Positions 43,121 through 52,757 of a DNA stretch of 64,000 nt are shown one piece after another. The stretch is from Vibrio rumoiensis (GTDB taxonomy: Bacteria > Pseudomonadota > Gammaproteobacteria > Enterobacterales > Vibrionaceae). Made by a program: the position numbers and the translations under genes. How positions within the stretch are numbered: the stretch's first letter is position 1; every line of letters starts with the position of its first letter. The stretch spans positions 1 to 64,000 of the forward strand of contig NZ_AP018686.1 of NCBI RefSeq assembly GCF_002218045.2, given 5' to 3'. Under the pieces are notes generated by a model. The model was not told where the DNA came from and ran no database searches. It saw only the letters and a list, made by a program, of their open reading frames with translations.

Positions 43121-44581
43121 TTATTCATAAGGGCTTTCGAAGTCACCAAGATGGACAAACACACTTTTGGTTTGCGTATAGTGACGTAGGGTTTCAGTGC
43201 CATTTTCGCGGCCAATACCGGAGTGCTTATAACCACCAACCGGCATTTCAGCGGGGGAATCTCCCCAGGTATTTATCCAGCAAATACCGGCTTCTAGTTG
43301 ATGAATAACGCGATGGGCACGCGATAGGTTTTGAGTGAAAACACCCGCAGCAAGACCGTAGTCGGTTGCATTGGCTCGTTTGATCACTTCGTCTTCATTA
43401 CTAAAGGGTAAAACGGACATCACGGGGCCGAAGATTTCATGTTGAACATGCGCCATGTCGTCTTCACAATCGATAAACACTGTTGGTGCGACAAAGTTAC
43501 CTTTATCTAATCCATTTTCGGTCACTTGGTGGCCGCCTGTGAGCAATTTAGCGCCGCTGTGTTTGGCGGTTTCAATCGCGCCCAACACTTTGTCTAAATG
43601 CTGTTTAGAAATCAGTGCCCCGACTTGAGTATTGATGTCCATAGGATCACCAATCGTCATTTTCTCGGTACGATGTTTTAATTGTGTAATGAAATCTTGG
43701 TAGATGTCTTGATGTACAAAGACTCGGGTACCATTGGTACACACTTCACCTTGAGTATAAAAGTTCGCTACCATGGCAGCGGATACCGCTTGATCAAGTT
43801 TGGCATCATCAAATATAACTAACGGTGATTTACCACCTAATTCCATAGTGACTGACTTTAATGTCTTGGCGCTATCACCCATGATGGCTTTACCTGTGCC
43901 AGATTCACCGGTGAAGGAAACTTTCGCGATATCTGGGTGAGCGGTTAGCATTTGACCTGCGCGGTAATCGCCTTGGATAACATTAAATACGCCATCCGGT
44001 ACGCCTGCTTGGGTAAATATTTCAGCCAGCTTTAGAGCGGAAAGTGGCGTTTCTTCTGAAGGTTTGAAGATCATCGCGTTACCTGCGGCTAGTGCTGGAG
44101 CCGATTTCCACATGGCGATTTGAATTGGATAGTTCCATGCGCCAATGCCAGCACAAATGCCTAAAGGTTCACGGCGAGTATAGAAAAATTGTTCATCATT
44201 AAGGGGTTGTTGTTCACCTTGTAAGCTTGGAACGAGGTTAGCGTAATATTCAATCACGTCAGCACCGGTGACAATATCGACTTCTAGTGCTTCTTGCAGC
44301 GGTTTACCAGTATCAGCTACTTCTAAAGTCGCCAATTCATCGTTTCGTGCTCTAAGGATTTCAACCGCTTTTAATAAAATTCGACTACGTTCCACGGCGC
44401 TCATTTTGGACCATACTTGAAAGCCTTGCTTTGCTGATGCTATCGCTTTATTGAGATCATCCTGTGAGGCTTGCCCGATTTCAGCGATCACTTCACCATT
44501 GGCAGGGTTAATATTGTGGAAGGTTTCACCAGATGTTGCGGCAGTCAATTGGCCGTGGATGTATAGAGTTTCTGTGGTCAT
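43121..44581 (-). CDS. betB: Betaine aldehyde dehydrogenase
   Basis: A 486-residue aldehyde dehydrogenase that converts betaine aldehyde to glycine betaine with NAD(P). The catalytic Glu is in VTMELGGKSPL and the nucleophilic Cys in QGEVCTNGTRVF. The cofactor motif is FTGESGTGKAI. Its length and its position between betI and betA fit BetB. Confidence 0.95.
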   Translation of the reverse strand: MTTETLYIHGQLTAATSGETFHNINPANGEVIAEIGQASQDDLNKAIASAKQGFQVWSKMSAVERSRILLKAVEILRARNDELATLEVADTGKPLQEALEVDIVTGADVIEYYANLVPSLQGEQQPLNDEQFFYTRREPLGICAGIGAWNYPIQIAMWKSAPALAAGNAMIFKPSEETPLSALKLAEIFTQAGVPDGVFNVIQGDYRAGQMLTAHPDIAKVSFTGESGTGKAIMGDSAKTLKSVTMELGGKSPLVIFDDAKLDQAVSAAMVANFYTQGEVCTNGTRVFVHQDIYQDFITQLKHRTEKMTIGDPMDINTQVGALISKQHLDKVLGAIETAKHSGAKLLTGGHQVTENGLDKGNFVAPTVFIDCEDDMAHVQHEIFGPVMSVLPFSNEDEVIKRANATDYGLAAGVFTQNLSRAHRVIHQLEAGICWINTWGDSPAEMPVGGYKHSGIGRENGTETLRHYTQTKSVFVHLGDFESPYE

Positions 44582-44602
44582 ATAAAAGCCTAATGATGTA
44601 AT

Positions 44603-45205
44603 TTAAAGTGAAGATTGAAGGTAAAAAGCGAGCTGTTTATCGAGGTAGTCATTGATAATCTCTCGCGCTTTTTCGGCATCAATACCCTCTGGATTTAAAG
44701 TGCCACGCAACCAAATACCATCGATTAGAGATGCAATTCCATGAGCAACTAAACTGGCTTGTTCATCGGGGAGTAGCGCTTTTAATTCAATTCTTAAATG
44801 TGAAAGCAAACGCTGTTCATTGACACGTTGAAGTCTTTTTAGTTGGGCGTCATGCATGGAATAAGACCAGAATGCTAACCATGTTTTTGCAACTTTGTTT
44901 TCAGCCTGAAAGCCCTCAAAGTTAGCGTTCACAATGCCAATAATGCGTTGTTGATGAGCATGGTTTGGCAGGCCGCTCAATTTGATTTTTACCGTGTCGG
45001 AGAGCTCTCTTAAAATCGCTCGCATTGTTTCTTCTAGTAGTCCGTGTTTACCGCCAAAATAATGGTTAATAATACCCGTTGATACACCCGCTTCTTTACT
45101 GATGAGCGAAATGCTCGCGCCATGCAAACCGACTCTTTCAATGACCGCCATAGTAGCTTTTACAAGTTGCGGCTTTCTAATATCAGGCATTCCAACTTTT
45201 GGCAT
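44603..45205 (-). CDS. betI: TetR-family repressor BetI
   Basis: A 200-residue choline-sensing repressor of the bet operon. The N-terminal HTH includes SLISKEAGVSTGIINHYFGG. MPKVGMPDIRKPQLVKAT aligns with the E. coli BetI start, so the ATG at 45205 is used rather than the upstream TTG. Further family blocks are TWLAFWSYSMHD and IASLIDGIWLRG. First gene of betIBA-choXWV, 21 bp before betB. Confidence 0.93.
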   Translation of the reverse strand: MPKVGMPDIRKPQLVKATMAVIERVGLHGASISLISKEAGVSTGIINHYFGGKHGLLEETMRAILRELSDTVKIKLSGLPNHAHQQRIIGIVNANFEGFQAENKVAKTWLAFWSYSMHDAQLKRLQRVNEQRLLSHLRIELKALLPDEQASLVAHGIASLIDGIWLRGTLNPEGIDAEKAREIINDYLDKQLAFYLQSSL

Positions 45206-45225
45206 ATTTTGAACCCATTTATTTT

Positions 45226-45250
45226 TTATTGAACGGTTAATTAACAATAA
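45226..45250. promoter_or_regulatory. Imperfect dyad upstream of betI, possible BetI operator
   Basis: TTATTG and CAATAA half-sites flank a 13-base centre at the start of the bet operon. This resembles a TetR-type operator in form and position; binding by BetI is inferred. Confidence 0.4.
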
Positions 45251-45427
45251 TGCTACACATAAAATGTTTAGACCTCAAATCAATATTTAGGGTTTGATGG
45301 CGTTTTGGGTGGAAGGGTGTACATTATTTCTTTAACTTTCATAGCTTTATGTGATGTTAAAAAAATTAACAAATAAAACATTTTATTATGGATGTAATGA
45401 GTTTTGGGGGGAAGAAAGGAGGGATAA

Positions 45428-45460
45428 AAAACGCCAACCAGATTCGGTTGGCGTTTTTAT
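45428..45460. terminator. Intrinsic terminator downstream of irgA
   Basis: AACGCCAACC (45430-45439), loop AGATTC, GGTTGGCGTT (45446-45455), with A- and T-runs outside. It ends the receptor transcript on the minus strand. Stem and loop are identical to those at 38186-38212. Confidence 0.9.
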
Positions 45461-45480
45461 ATTATGAAAGTCAAAGTGGA

Positions 45481-47424
45481 TTAAAACCCGATATTCATCC
45501 CAACCCAGTAACGACGTCCATCTTCTACATATCCGTAATCGTCATAAGTGACTTCTTCATCCAATAAGTTATAAATCGCCGCGTTCACTGACACATTGCT
45601 GGTTAAGTGATAGCTGACACCCATGTCCCAGAAAGTATACGAAGGCGCTTCTAGACTGCTTGATGATGGGCCAGAAACGGGTTCCATTTCTTCGCCGTGA
45701 TAAGTGACTTGCGTCCAGGCTTCTAAGTCAGAGGTGGCTTGCCAAGAAAGATCGGTACTAAATAAGTGTTTTGGCAGTTGAACTAAAGGTTGGCCTTTAT
45801 AATCACCGGATTTTTGCTCAGAGTCATTAAAGGTGTAGCTGGCATTCCAGAAGACACTTTGACCTAGCGGAGTACCTAGAGCAAATTCAACCCCTTGTGT
45901 TTCTGCTTTATCCACGTTTGTACGTTTAGTCGCCACACTACCACTGCTATTGATCGGGCCACAACTTGGGCAGGCAACACGAGTAATTTTGTCCTTGAAA
46001 TCATTATGGAAAACCGTCACCGATGAAGTTAACCCAAAGTCAGCTTGGTAGTTTAAACTGATTTCTTGGTTTACTGAGGTTTCAGGTTTGAGATCCGGAT
46101 CGCCATAAATGTCACCGCCTCGGCTGCCTTGTGCCCAGTCAGCAGACGTTTCGCGTAACGTAGGTGCACGATAACCAGTGGAGACGCCGCCTTTTAATAC
46201 CCAGTTTGGGGTTAAGCTCCAAACGCCATAAGCGCGTGGGCTCACATGAGTGCCGTAGTTTTTATCATCATCCAAACGTGCACCAACAGTTAAGCTGAAT
46301 GAGTCGACAATCGCCCACTCATCTTCTAAAAAGAACGCATAACGATAGCTATCTAATTTAGTTAAATCAGATGCGCTATTTGAGGTGTAATCTTCAAGCT
46401 TTTCATAAGTGTATTCAAAGCCGGATGTCAAAGTATGGGAATAAATAGGGGTGACAAGGCTGGTTTTGAACACGGTGTTCATGCTTTCCATTTCTCGGGT
46501 TTTGTTCTCCGAGTCTTCATATTGCAGGTAGGTATTCGAAGAACCTACTATGCCCCAATTACCTTGATGACTGATCGCATAATTGGTTCGTTTGTATTCA
46601 TCTAAAGAATTTTCACAGGTGCCTCGGCAGCCAGAAGTTGCAACCGATTTACCCACCGTGCCTGCGCGAGTTTGCTCACTGATCCCAGCTTCTAATGAAA
46701 TATCGTGGTCTTGATTGATTTGATAGGTCAATTTGGAATTAAAGCTATTGAGGTCTTTATCTTCATAACCATTGGTAATGTCATCTTCATCACGCACGGT
46801 CGTTTGACCATTAAATTGAGCGGTCAACTTGTCAGTCAGTGGGCCGGCTAAGAAGAAATTCGCACTGCGTTCGTTGCCTGAATCACGATTTTCTTGAATG
46901 GTGGTGCCGAGTTGAACATTACCATGCCATTGCTGGTTATCTTTGCGAGTAATCACGTTGATAACACCACCAATTGCATCCGAGCCATAAAGGGTCGACA
47001 TTGGCCCTCGAATGACTTCGATACGCTCAATCGCTTCTAAAGGTGGCAGCCAGCCTTGTTCAATCCCCGGGCCATCACTGTTTGGACGAGTTTGGCGAGA
47101 AGATTGACGCTTACCATCGACCAGAATCAAAGTATAAGCCGAGCCCATGCCACGAATACTAATATCTTTATTATCGCCACCACCAGTAATGGTGACACCG
47201 GGAACGGTTTTTAGCGCATCCGTCACATCACGATAGTGTTTGTTGTCTAATTCATCTCGAGTGATCACGCTGATGCTCGCGGGAGCGGTGATTTCAGCTT
47301 GTTCGTGACCGGATGCGGTGACAACCATCGTTTCAGTTGAAGAAGTGGATTGCGCTGCGTGAGCACTGGTAGCCAATAAAATTGATCCCGCTAAAGAGGA
47401 AAGCGGTAAACGGTAGCTAGACAT
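45481..47424 (-). CDS. irgA: TonB-dependent catechol siderophore receptor, IrgA type
   Basis: A 647-residue outer-membrane receptor with a signal peptide (LAGSILLATSAHAA), a TonB box (ETMVVTASG), a plug domain (about 45-165, including DISIRGMGSAYTLILVDGKR and RGPMSTLYGSDAIGGVIN) and a 22-strand barrel ending in Phe. Cysteines in SGCRGTCENS sit in an outer loop, as in V. cholerae IrgA, which takes up ferric enterobactin-type chelates. The match to IrgA from memory is extensive. An irgB-like LysR gene is divergent, and a Fur-box-like sequence lies between them. Confidence 0.93.
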   Translation of the reverse strand: MSSYRLPLSSLAGSILLATSAHAAQSTSSTETMVVTASGHEQAEITAPASISVITRDELDNKHYRDVTDALKTVPGVTITGGGDNKDISIRGMGSAYTLILVDGKRQSSRQTRPNSDGPGIEQGWLPPLEAIERIEVIRGPMSTLYGSDAIGGVINVITRKDNQQWHGNVQLGTTIQENRDSGNERSANFFLAGPLTDKLTAQFNGQTTVRDEDDITNGYEDKDLNSFNSKLTYQINQDHDISLEAGISEQTRAGTVGKSVATSGCRGTCENSLDEYKRTNYAISHQGNWGIVGSSNTYLQYEDSENKTREMESMNTVFKTSLVTPIYSHTLTSGFEYTYEKLEDYTSNSASDLTKLDSYRYAFFLEDEWAIVDSFSLTVGARLDDDKNYGTHVSPRAYGVWSLTPNWVLKGGVSTGYRAPTLRETSADWAQGSRGGDIYGDPDLKPETSVNQEISLNYQADFGLTSSVTVFHNDFKDKITRVACPSCGPINSSGSVATKRTNVDKAETQGVEFALGTPLGQSVFWNASYTFNDSEQKSGDYKGQPLVQLPKHLFSTDLSWQATSDLEAWTQVTYHGEEMEPVSGPSSSSLEAPSYTFWDMGVSYHLTSNVSVNAAIYNLLDEEVTYDDYGYVEDGRRYWVGMNIGF

Positions 47425-47440
47425 TGTTATTCCTTTAAAT

Positions 47441-47459
47441 GATAATGATTCTTAAATTC
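47441..47459. promoter_or_regulatory. Fur-box-like sequence, irgA/irgB promoter
   Basis: GATAATGATTCTTAAATTC matches 13 of 19 positions of the Fur consensus, including the first nine. It lies 17 bp before irgA in the divergent promoter region. Iron repression is expected for this pair. Confidence 0.65.
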
Positions 47460-47548
47460 ATTTGCGATTATTGCCATCTTGGCCGCTATTGAATAGATCA
47501 ATGAGTGGAACAGGCTGTTCCAAATATGGGATACAAGTTGAAAGTGTT

Positions 47549-48538
47549 ATGAAAACTGAATTACAAGGAATTCGAGCATTTGCTGCATTAAGTCGTTATC
47601 ACAGCGTGACGGCGGCTGCCAAAGCATTGAACCAGCCTAAATCGACCATTAGCCGCCGTTTAGCACAACTAGAAACGGAGTTGGGGCAAGCGTTGTTTAT
47701 CAAGCAAGGTTCTCGTTTAATGCTAACTCGTGCAGGGGAAGTGTTTGCCGAATATTGTGAGCGCTTACTTACGATGGCGGAAGAGTCGCAGAACGCTTTA
47801 CAATCCTTGAAGCAAAGCGTGAGTGGGGAAGTGACGATGATTGCCCCTCCGAGTTTGATTCGAGGTTGGCTGCGCGCGCAATGTCATCAGTTTCTTGATA
47901 CGCATCCACAGGTGAATATTCGGTTATTTACCGAGATGCGTGATGACTATTTTCAAAATGAACCGGATATTGTGTTGTCGATTGGCGAGCAAGATTTGCC
48001 GGGCACATGGCGTAAGAAAACCTTGGGTTACTGGCAGTTTGGTTTATATGCTTCGCCGGATTACATCAAGCAACATGGTGTACCGACGCATCCCAATCAC
48101 CTCAGTGCTCATCAATGGTTGCCATTTGAATGTGATGGTAGCAGCACTATCTACCTGTCTAATGGGCAAGAACACTGCATGGCGATGCCACCGATCAGCC
48201 GCTTAACCAGTGATAATTTATTATTGCAGATTGACTCTATTGCATCGGGTTACGGCATTGGTTTATTGCCTACTTGGGTTGCCAATAATTACTCACAAGC
48301 GCACCCGGGAAATATAGAATTGTGCATGCCTGAATGGTATAGCGCGGCGCGTCCTATCGTGTGTTACTTTGCGGCAGGTGTATTGCCATTAAGAGTGCAA
48401 ACCTTGATAAAAGCGCTGAATGACAATGCTCCTAAAGCGTGGCTAGAGCCTAGGGTTAGCCACGCTAATGCTACTTATGAAAAGTATAAGCACATGCGCT
48501 TGCCATCGACTTCAATGACATTAAATGGTGTTTCATAA
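47549..48538 (+). CDS. irgB: LysR-family activator, IrgB type
   Basis: A 329-residue LysR regulator divergent from irgA, the arrangement of irgB in V. cholerae, where it activates irgA. The HTH is at the N terminus (HSVTAAAKALNQPKSTISRR). The ATG at 47549 fits the normal LysR start; the open frame extends 29 codons upstream. It is about 30 residues longer than IrgB. The extra C-terminal codons run 64 bp antisense into the end of the convergent ATPase gene, suggesting a lost original stop codon. Confidence 0.88.
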   Translation: MKTELQGIRAFAALSRYHSVTAAAKALNQPKSTISRRLAQLETELGQALFIKQGSRLMLTRAGEVFAEYCERLLTMAEESQNALQSLKQSVSGEVTMIAPPSLIRGWLRAQCHQFLDTHPQVNIRLFTEMRDDYFQNEPDIVLSIGEQDLPGTWRKKTLGYWQFGLYASPDYIKQHGVPTHPNHLSAHQWLPFECDGSSTIYLSNGQEHCMAMPPISRLTSDNLLLQIDSIASGYGIGLLPTWVANNYSQAHPGNIELCMPEWYSAARPIVCYFAAGVLPLRVQTLIKALNDNAPKAWLEPRVSHANATYEKYKHMRLPSTSMTLNGVS

Positions 48539-49233
48539 ATTTCAGATAACACCGAGCTATCAATCACTTGAGCTACCGTTCCTTTTGCAACAATTTCGCC
48601 TTTTTTAAGGGCAATAATGGTGTCGGAATAGCAAGACGCGAAGTTGATATCATGGATCACAATGACCACCGCTTTATTGAGCTCATGAGCAAGTCGGCGG
48701 ATGGTCGCCATAATTTGTAATGAGTGTTTAATGTCGAGGTTATTGAGCGGCTCATCTAAAAAGATATAGTCCGTGTCTTGCGCTATCACCATGGCAATAA
48801 AGGCTAACTGTCGCTGGCCACCACTGAGTTCATCAAGGTATTTATCTTGGATCTGACTCAGTTCTAGGTACTCAATCGCTTTATCTATTGCTTGTTGATC
48901 GCTCGCTTTCAAGTTGCCCTGACAATAAGGGAATCGGCCAAAGGATATCAGCTCTCGCACCGTAAAACGTAAGCTAAAGCTATTGGCTTGGCGCAATACT
49001 GACAAACGTTTTGCGAGCGCTTTGGTATCCCACTCCACCAGTTCTTTGCCGTCAATCCATACTTCGCCTTCATCCCGTTTCAATAACCTTCCTGCCATCG
49101 AAAGTAGGGTGCTTTTTCCTGCGCCATTGGGGCCAATAATCGCAGTGACTTTTCCTTTGGCAAATTCGGCACTGGCATTTTGAACGACCGGATGTTCACC
49201 AAAACGTTTGGTCAGTTGTTTTAATTCAATCAT
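48475..49233 (-). CDS. vctC: Ferric siderophore ABC transporter ATPase, VctC type
   Basis: A 252-residue iron-chelate importer ATPase. Walker A is GPNGAGKST, the signature is LSGGQRQLAFIA, Walker B is YIFLDEPLNNLD and the switch His is VIHDINFA. It is five bases downstream of the second permease gene, completing a PDGC set. Its 3-prime end overlaps the convergent irgB gene by 64 bp. Confidence 0.92.
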   Translation of the reverse strand: MIELKQLTKRFGEHPVVQNASAEFAKGKVTAIIGPNGAGKSTLLSMAGRLLKRDEGEVWIDGKELVEWDTKALAKRLSVLRQANSFSLRFTVRELISFGRFPYCQGNLKASDQQAIDKAIEYLELSQIQDKYLDELSGGQRQLAFIAMVIAQDTDYIFLDEPLNNLDIKHSLQIMATIRRLAHELNKAVVIVIHDINFASCYSDTIIALKKGEIVAKGTVAQVIDSSVLSEIYETPFNVIEVDGKRMCLYFS

Positions 49234-49238
49234 CAGAG

Positions 49239-50261
49239 TTACACCACTTTATTGCGTAAGAGCAGGAATAAGAAATAGAGCCCACCAACAAAATTAATCA
49301 CCACACTTAAGGTGGTTTCGAAGCCAAATGCTTTTTCAATAATCCATTGGCCAGTTAATAGCGTGGCTACTGACATTAAGCCACAGGCAGTAAGTAAGTA
49401 CTTATGTTGGTAGGTCTTTAACCACTCGCGTGTCAGATTGGTGATCAGTAAACCGAAGAACATAATCGGGCCAATTAAGGCGGTAGAAATCGCAATTAAT
49501 ACCGAGGACAGTAGTAGCACCGTTCGGGTGGTACGTTTGATATCGACCCCTAGGCTGGTGGCATTATCTTGGTCGAGTAGATATACATCGAGAGTACGAT
49601 GCAGCTTAAATAACCAAACAGATACGAATACTAGAATCGGCAATGTCCAATACACTAACTCAGTATCAATATTATTGAAGCTGGCAAACATACTGGCCTG
49701 CACATTAGCAAACTCATCTGGATCCATAAGCATGGTTAAAAAAGACGAAGCACTTTGAAAGAGCTGACCAAAAATCACGCCTAATAACAGTAGAGAAATA
49801 ATATTGCTGGCGGAATAACGAAAATACACTAGAAATAAGATCAACGAGAATCCCATCATCATGACCACTGATATTGAAAAATTAATCACATGGTTGGTCA
49901 TCATCACGCTTAAGCCGCCAAATACAGTGACGACTAACACTTGAATGAGTAAGTAAAGCGAGTCAAACCCCATGATACTCGGGGTTAAGATGCGGTTATT
50001 GGTGATGGTTTGAAAACAAAAAGAGGCAATGCCAATCGCAAAGCCTGCAATCACCATTGCGAGTACTTTAGGCACACGGCGTGATAAGAAATATTGGTAG
50101 TTATCAACCGTTAGACCATAGCCAATAAATAGCGCGGCCATCACAAGGCTGAGTACGAATAAGGCAACGATTTTTGGTGTATCGCCAGACCATGAGATCT
50201 TGTTACTTAACGGGTTAATCTGGCTTTTAAACGGGACTCGACGTAATGATTTAGTGTCCAT
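49239..50261 (-). CDS. vctG: Ferric siderophore ABC permease, VctG type
   Basis: A 340-residue FecCD-family permease with about ten membrane helices (FSLILFLVYFRYSASNIISL, LIGPIMFFGLLITNLTREWL). The DxaTSLGVDIKRT region is the usual coupling element. It overlaps the preceding permease by 11 bp. Pairs with that protein to form the channel for iron-catecholate. Confidence 0.9.
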   Translation of the reverse strand: MDTKSLRRVPFKSQINPLSNKISWSGDTPKIVALFVLSLVMAALFIGYGLTVDNYQYFLSRRVPKVLAMVIAGFAIGIASFCFQTITNNRILTPSIMGFDSLYLLIQVLVVTVFGGLSVMMTNHVINFSISVVMMMGFSLILFLVYFRYSASNIISLLLLGVIFGQLFQSASSFLTMLMDPDEFANVQASMFASFNNIDTELVYWTLPILVFVSVWLFKLHRTLDVYLLDQDNATSLGVDIKRTTRTVLLLSSVLIAISTALIGPIMFFGLLITNLTREWLKTYQHKYLLTACGLMSVATLLTGQWIIEKAFGFETTLSVVINFVGGLYFLFLLLRNKVV

Positions 50262-51189
50262 GCTTCATCCCTTTCAATATTAAGAAAATAAATACACTGC
50301 CACCAAGTAAGCTAATCACCATCGAAATCGGGACTTCATAAGGGAAGATCAACAAGCGGCCCACTAAATCGCACGCGAGCACTAAGATGGCGCCTAATAA
50401 GGCGGTACGAGGAATGTTTTTGCGTAGGTTGTCACCATAGAAGCGGTTGACTAAGTTCGGCACGATTAAGCCTAAAAAGGGCAATTGGCCAACAATCATC
50501 ACTACCGATGCCGACATAATCGACACCAGCGCTACCCCAATCGTCATCACTTGTTGGTAATTTAAACCCAGATTTATTGCGAAGTCTTTTCCCATCCCTA
50601 CAGCGGAAATTCGTGTGGCGTAGAGGTAGCTAAAAATAGAAACGGGTATCGCAATATAAAGAAGCTCAAAGTTGCCCGCTAAAATATTGGCAAAATTGGC
50701 GACAGCCCAGCCGGATAAGTTTTGTAGCGCATCGTATTTATAAGCAATAAAAGTCGCCATTGAGGACACAATATTGCCGAAAATAATCCCGATCAGCGGC
50801 ACAAAGACGGCGTTTTTAAACTGAATGCGTTGGATCAGTTGAACAAAAAATAGTGTACCGATCATCGAGGTCGCAAAGATAAGCCACAGTTGGTCACCAT
50901 TACCAAAAATCACTAGGCTCAAGACAAACCCTAACATCGCACATTCAATGGTGCCGGATGTCGAAGGGGCAGCAAATCGATTTTGGCTAATTTGCTGCAT
51001 GATAAGCCCAGCAATGCTTAACCCGCCGCCGGCCAGTAAAATGGCGAGTAAACGTGGTACTCGGCTATAGATAAATAATTGCCAGGTATTGGCATCACCA
51101 TGAATAAGGTGGGTTAACGATACGTTACCCACCCCAACAAATAGTGAAGACAAACTTAGGCAGACTAAAACGATCAGTAATTTAGCCAC
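50251..51189 (-). CDS. vctD: Ferric siderophore ABC permease, VctD type
   Basis: A 312-residue FecCD-family permease. Family blocks are YSRVPRLLAILLAGGGLSIA, QQISQNRFAAPSTSGTIEC, GQLPFLGLIVPNLVNRFYGD and RLLIFPYEVPISM. About ten membrane helices. It follows the binding-protein gene by 39 bp and overlaps the next permease, so the four genes form one operon. Confidence 0.9.
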   Translation of the reverse strand: MAKLLIVLVCLSLSSLFVGVGNVSLTHLIHGDANTWQLFIYSRVPRLLAILLAGGGLSIAGLIMQQISQNRFAAPSTSGTIECAMLGFVLSLVIFGNGDQLWLIFATSMIGTLFFVQLIQRIQFKNAVFVPLIGIIFGNIVSSMATFIAYKYDALQNLSGWAVANFANILAGNFELLYIAIPVSIFSYLYATRISAVGMGKDFAINLGLNYQQVMTIGVALVSIMSASVVMIVGQLPFLGLIVPNLVNRFYGDNLRKNIPRTALLGAILVLACDLVGRLLIFPYEVPISMVISLLGGSVFIFLILKGMKHGH

Positions 51190-51228
51190 AACAACCTCAA
51201 GTTTTCACTCTTAATAACGAATCATTAA

Positions 51229-52176
51229 TTACTGAGTTTTGGTTAAAGATTCGATGTCTTTCACCATGGTTTGTGTGGCGGTAATGCCAGAGCTTGCTAC
51301 ATACCAAGCGGGAATATCAAGATAGATCATGCGATGATTTTTATAGGCATTCGTCGATTTAACTAAATCATTATCAAAGTCTTGGCGGGTGGTGCTTTTG
51401 CCCTTATTGACCAGTTTATCGCGGTCGAGGATAAGTAGTGTCGATGGGTTTTGTTGGCTGACTAATTCATAAGAAACCAGTTGACCATGGCCACCGGTTT
51501 TTTCTGATTTCTTATCTTTGACCGTGATACTTGGTTTGAAGCCGAAATCTTTGTACAACACAGAAAAACGTGAGCCTTCGCCAAAGGATGTCACATTGCC
51601 GCCAGAACTCATCAGCATTAATGCATCCATATCATGGCTTTGGTTATAAGATTTAATCGCCGCAAAACGTTGGTTTAACGCATCAATCTTTTGATTAACT
51701 AAGGCTTCTTTATCAAAGATTTCACCTAAGTCGTGCCAAAGGGCTTGAGTGTTTTGCCAGTAATCGGTGCCATTTTCGACAGCAAACACGAAAGTTGGCG
51801 CGATCTTAGAGAGTTCTTTAAAGTGTTTCGAACTGCGGGGGCCAACAATAATAAGATCAGGCTTCTGGCTATAAATGGTTTCAAAATCCGGTTCAAAAAT
51901 GGTGCCAGAAGAAGCGATGTTATCGGCGTTATATTGCTTGAGGTAATCTGGCAGTGCCGTTCCTTTAGACACCGCAACCGGCTTTATATTAAGCGCATCA
52001 ACCGCATCCAGAGCCCCTGTACCAATCACGACAACACGCTGTGGTGGTGATTCTAAGGTCGTTGAGCCCATTATGTGATCTACCGTGACCGACTTAGCAT
52101 GAGCTGACATTGAGCTTAATGCGGCAACAGAGAGTAAAGCGGAGGCAATCAATCCAGATTTTTTAAAGCACTTCAT
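51229..52176 (-). CDS. vctP: Ferric siderophore periplasmic binding protein, VctP type
   Basis: A 315-residue class III binding protein (FatB/CeuE/VctP-like) with a signal peptide (LLSVAALSSMSAHA). Blocks are VDHIMGSTTLESPPQRVVVI, DFETIYSQKPDLIIVGPRSS, GEGSRFSVLYKDFGF and a C-terminal AWYVASSG. It delivers iron-catecholate to VctDGC. A Fur-box-like sequence lies 21 bp upstream, and the irgA receptor is encoded at the other end of the locus. Confidence 0.92.
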   Translation of the reverse strand: MKCFKKSGLIASALLSVAALSSMSAHAKSVTVDHIMGSTTLESPPQRVVVIGTGALDAVDALNIKPVAVSKGTALPDYLKQYNADNIASSGTIFEPDFETIYSQKPDLIIVGPRSSKHFKELSKIAPTFVFAVENGTDYWQNTQALWHDLGEIFDKEALVNQKIDALNQRFAAIKSYNQSHDMDALMLMSSGGNVTSFGEGSRFSVLYKDFGFKPSITVKDKKSEKTGGHGQLVSYELVSQQNPSTLLILDRDKLVNKGKSTTRQDFDNDLVKSTNAYKNHRMIYLDIPAWYVASSGITATQTMVKDIESLTKTQ

Positions 52177-52196
52177 TTCTTATCCTTTATGTAATC

Positions 52197-52215
52197 GATA
52201 ATTATTATCATTCCG
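52197..52215. promoter_or_regulatory. Fur-box-like sequence upstream of vctP
   Basis: GATAATTATTATCATTCCG contains ATAATTATTATCATT, close to the Fur 7-1-7 motif. It is placed between the ohrR-proximal region and the vctP start, suiting iron repression of vctPDGC. Confidence 0.75.
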
Positions 52216-52291
52216 ATTACTATATAGGGCAAGAATAAGAAATCAATACTCACAAGTGTAAATTTAGTTAAAGCCGGCTATTGATTTGCGG

Positions 52292-52735
52292 TTAATCGAG
52301 ATCGTTAATCACTTTATCAAGCAGCTGCACTAATAGTTTGGCTTCTTCATTCTCTAAACTAGGAAATTGACAACGAATGCGCTCTGGGATCTCGGCGGCC
52401 TGTGATTGCATTATCTGACCTTGAGCGGTTAATTTTACGACTCGTTTTCGTTTGTCTTGTTCATCTTTGAGGATATTCAAAAGTTGCTTATCCCCCATCT
52501 TTTTGAGGATTTGCGTCATCGCGCTGCCATCAATCGCGGTTTTCTCAAGTAAGGCGGTAATGCTAATACCGTCTTTTTCCCACAGCGCCATCATCACCAC
52601 ATATTGAGGGTAAGTTAAGTTGAGCTCGGCTAACGAATCACGATAAGTACGTGTTAGCCCGTTAGAGGCCATATACAGACGATGACAAATTTGGTTGTCG
52701 AGTTTGAGTTGGGGATGTTTCATGTCTATTCTCAT
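52292..52735 (-). CDS. ohrR: MarR-family organic peroxide sensor OhrR
   Basis: A 147-residue MarR-type repressor. The peroxide-sensing cysteine is C17 in LDNQICHRLYMAS, as in OhrR. The winged helix spans about 45-105 (ITALLEKTAIDGSAMTQILK, DEQDKRKRVVKLT). It is divergent from ohr with a 109-bp gap holding two similar operator-like repeats. A second ATG at 52723 is an alternative start. Confidence 0.92.
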   Translation of the reverse strand: MRIDMKHPQLKLDNQICHRLYMASNGLTRTYRDSLAELNLTYPQYVVMMALWEKDGISITALLEKTAIDGSAMTQILKKMGDKQLLNILKDEQDKRKRVVKLTAQGQIMQSQAAEIPERIRCQFPSLENEEAKLLVQLLDKVINDLD

Positions 52736-52757
52736 TTTGTGCTTATCGCCATTTTAG

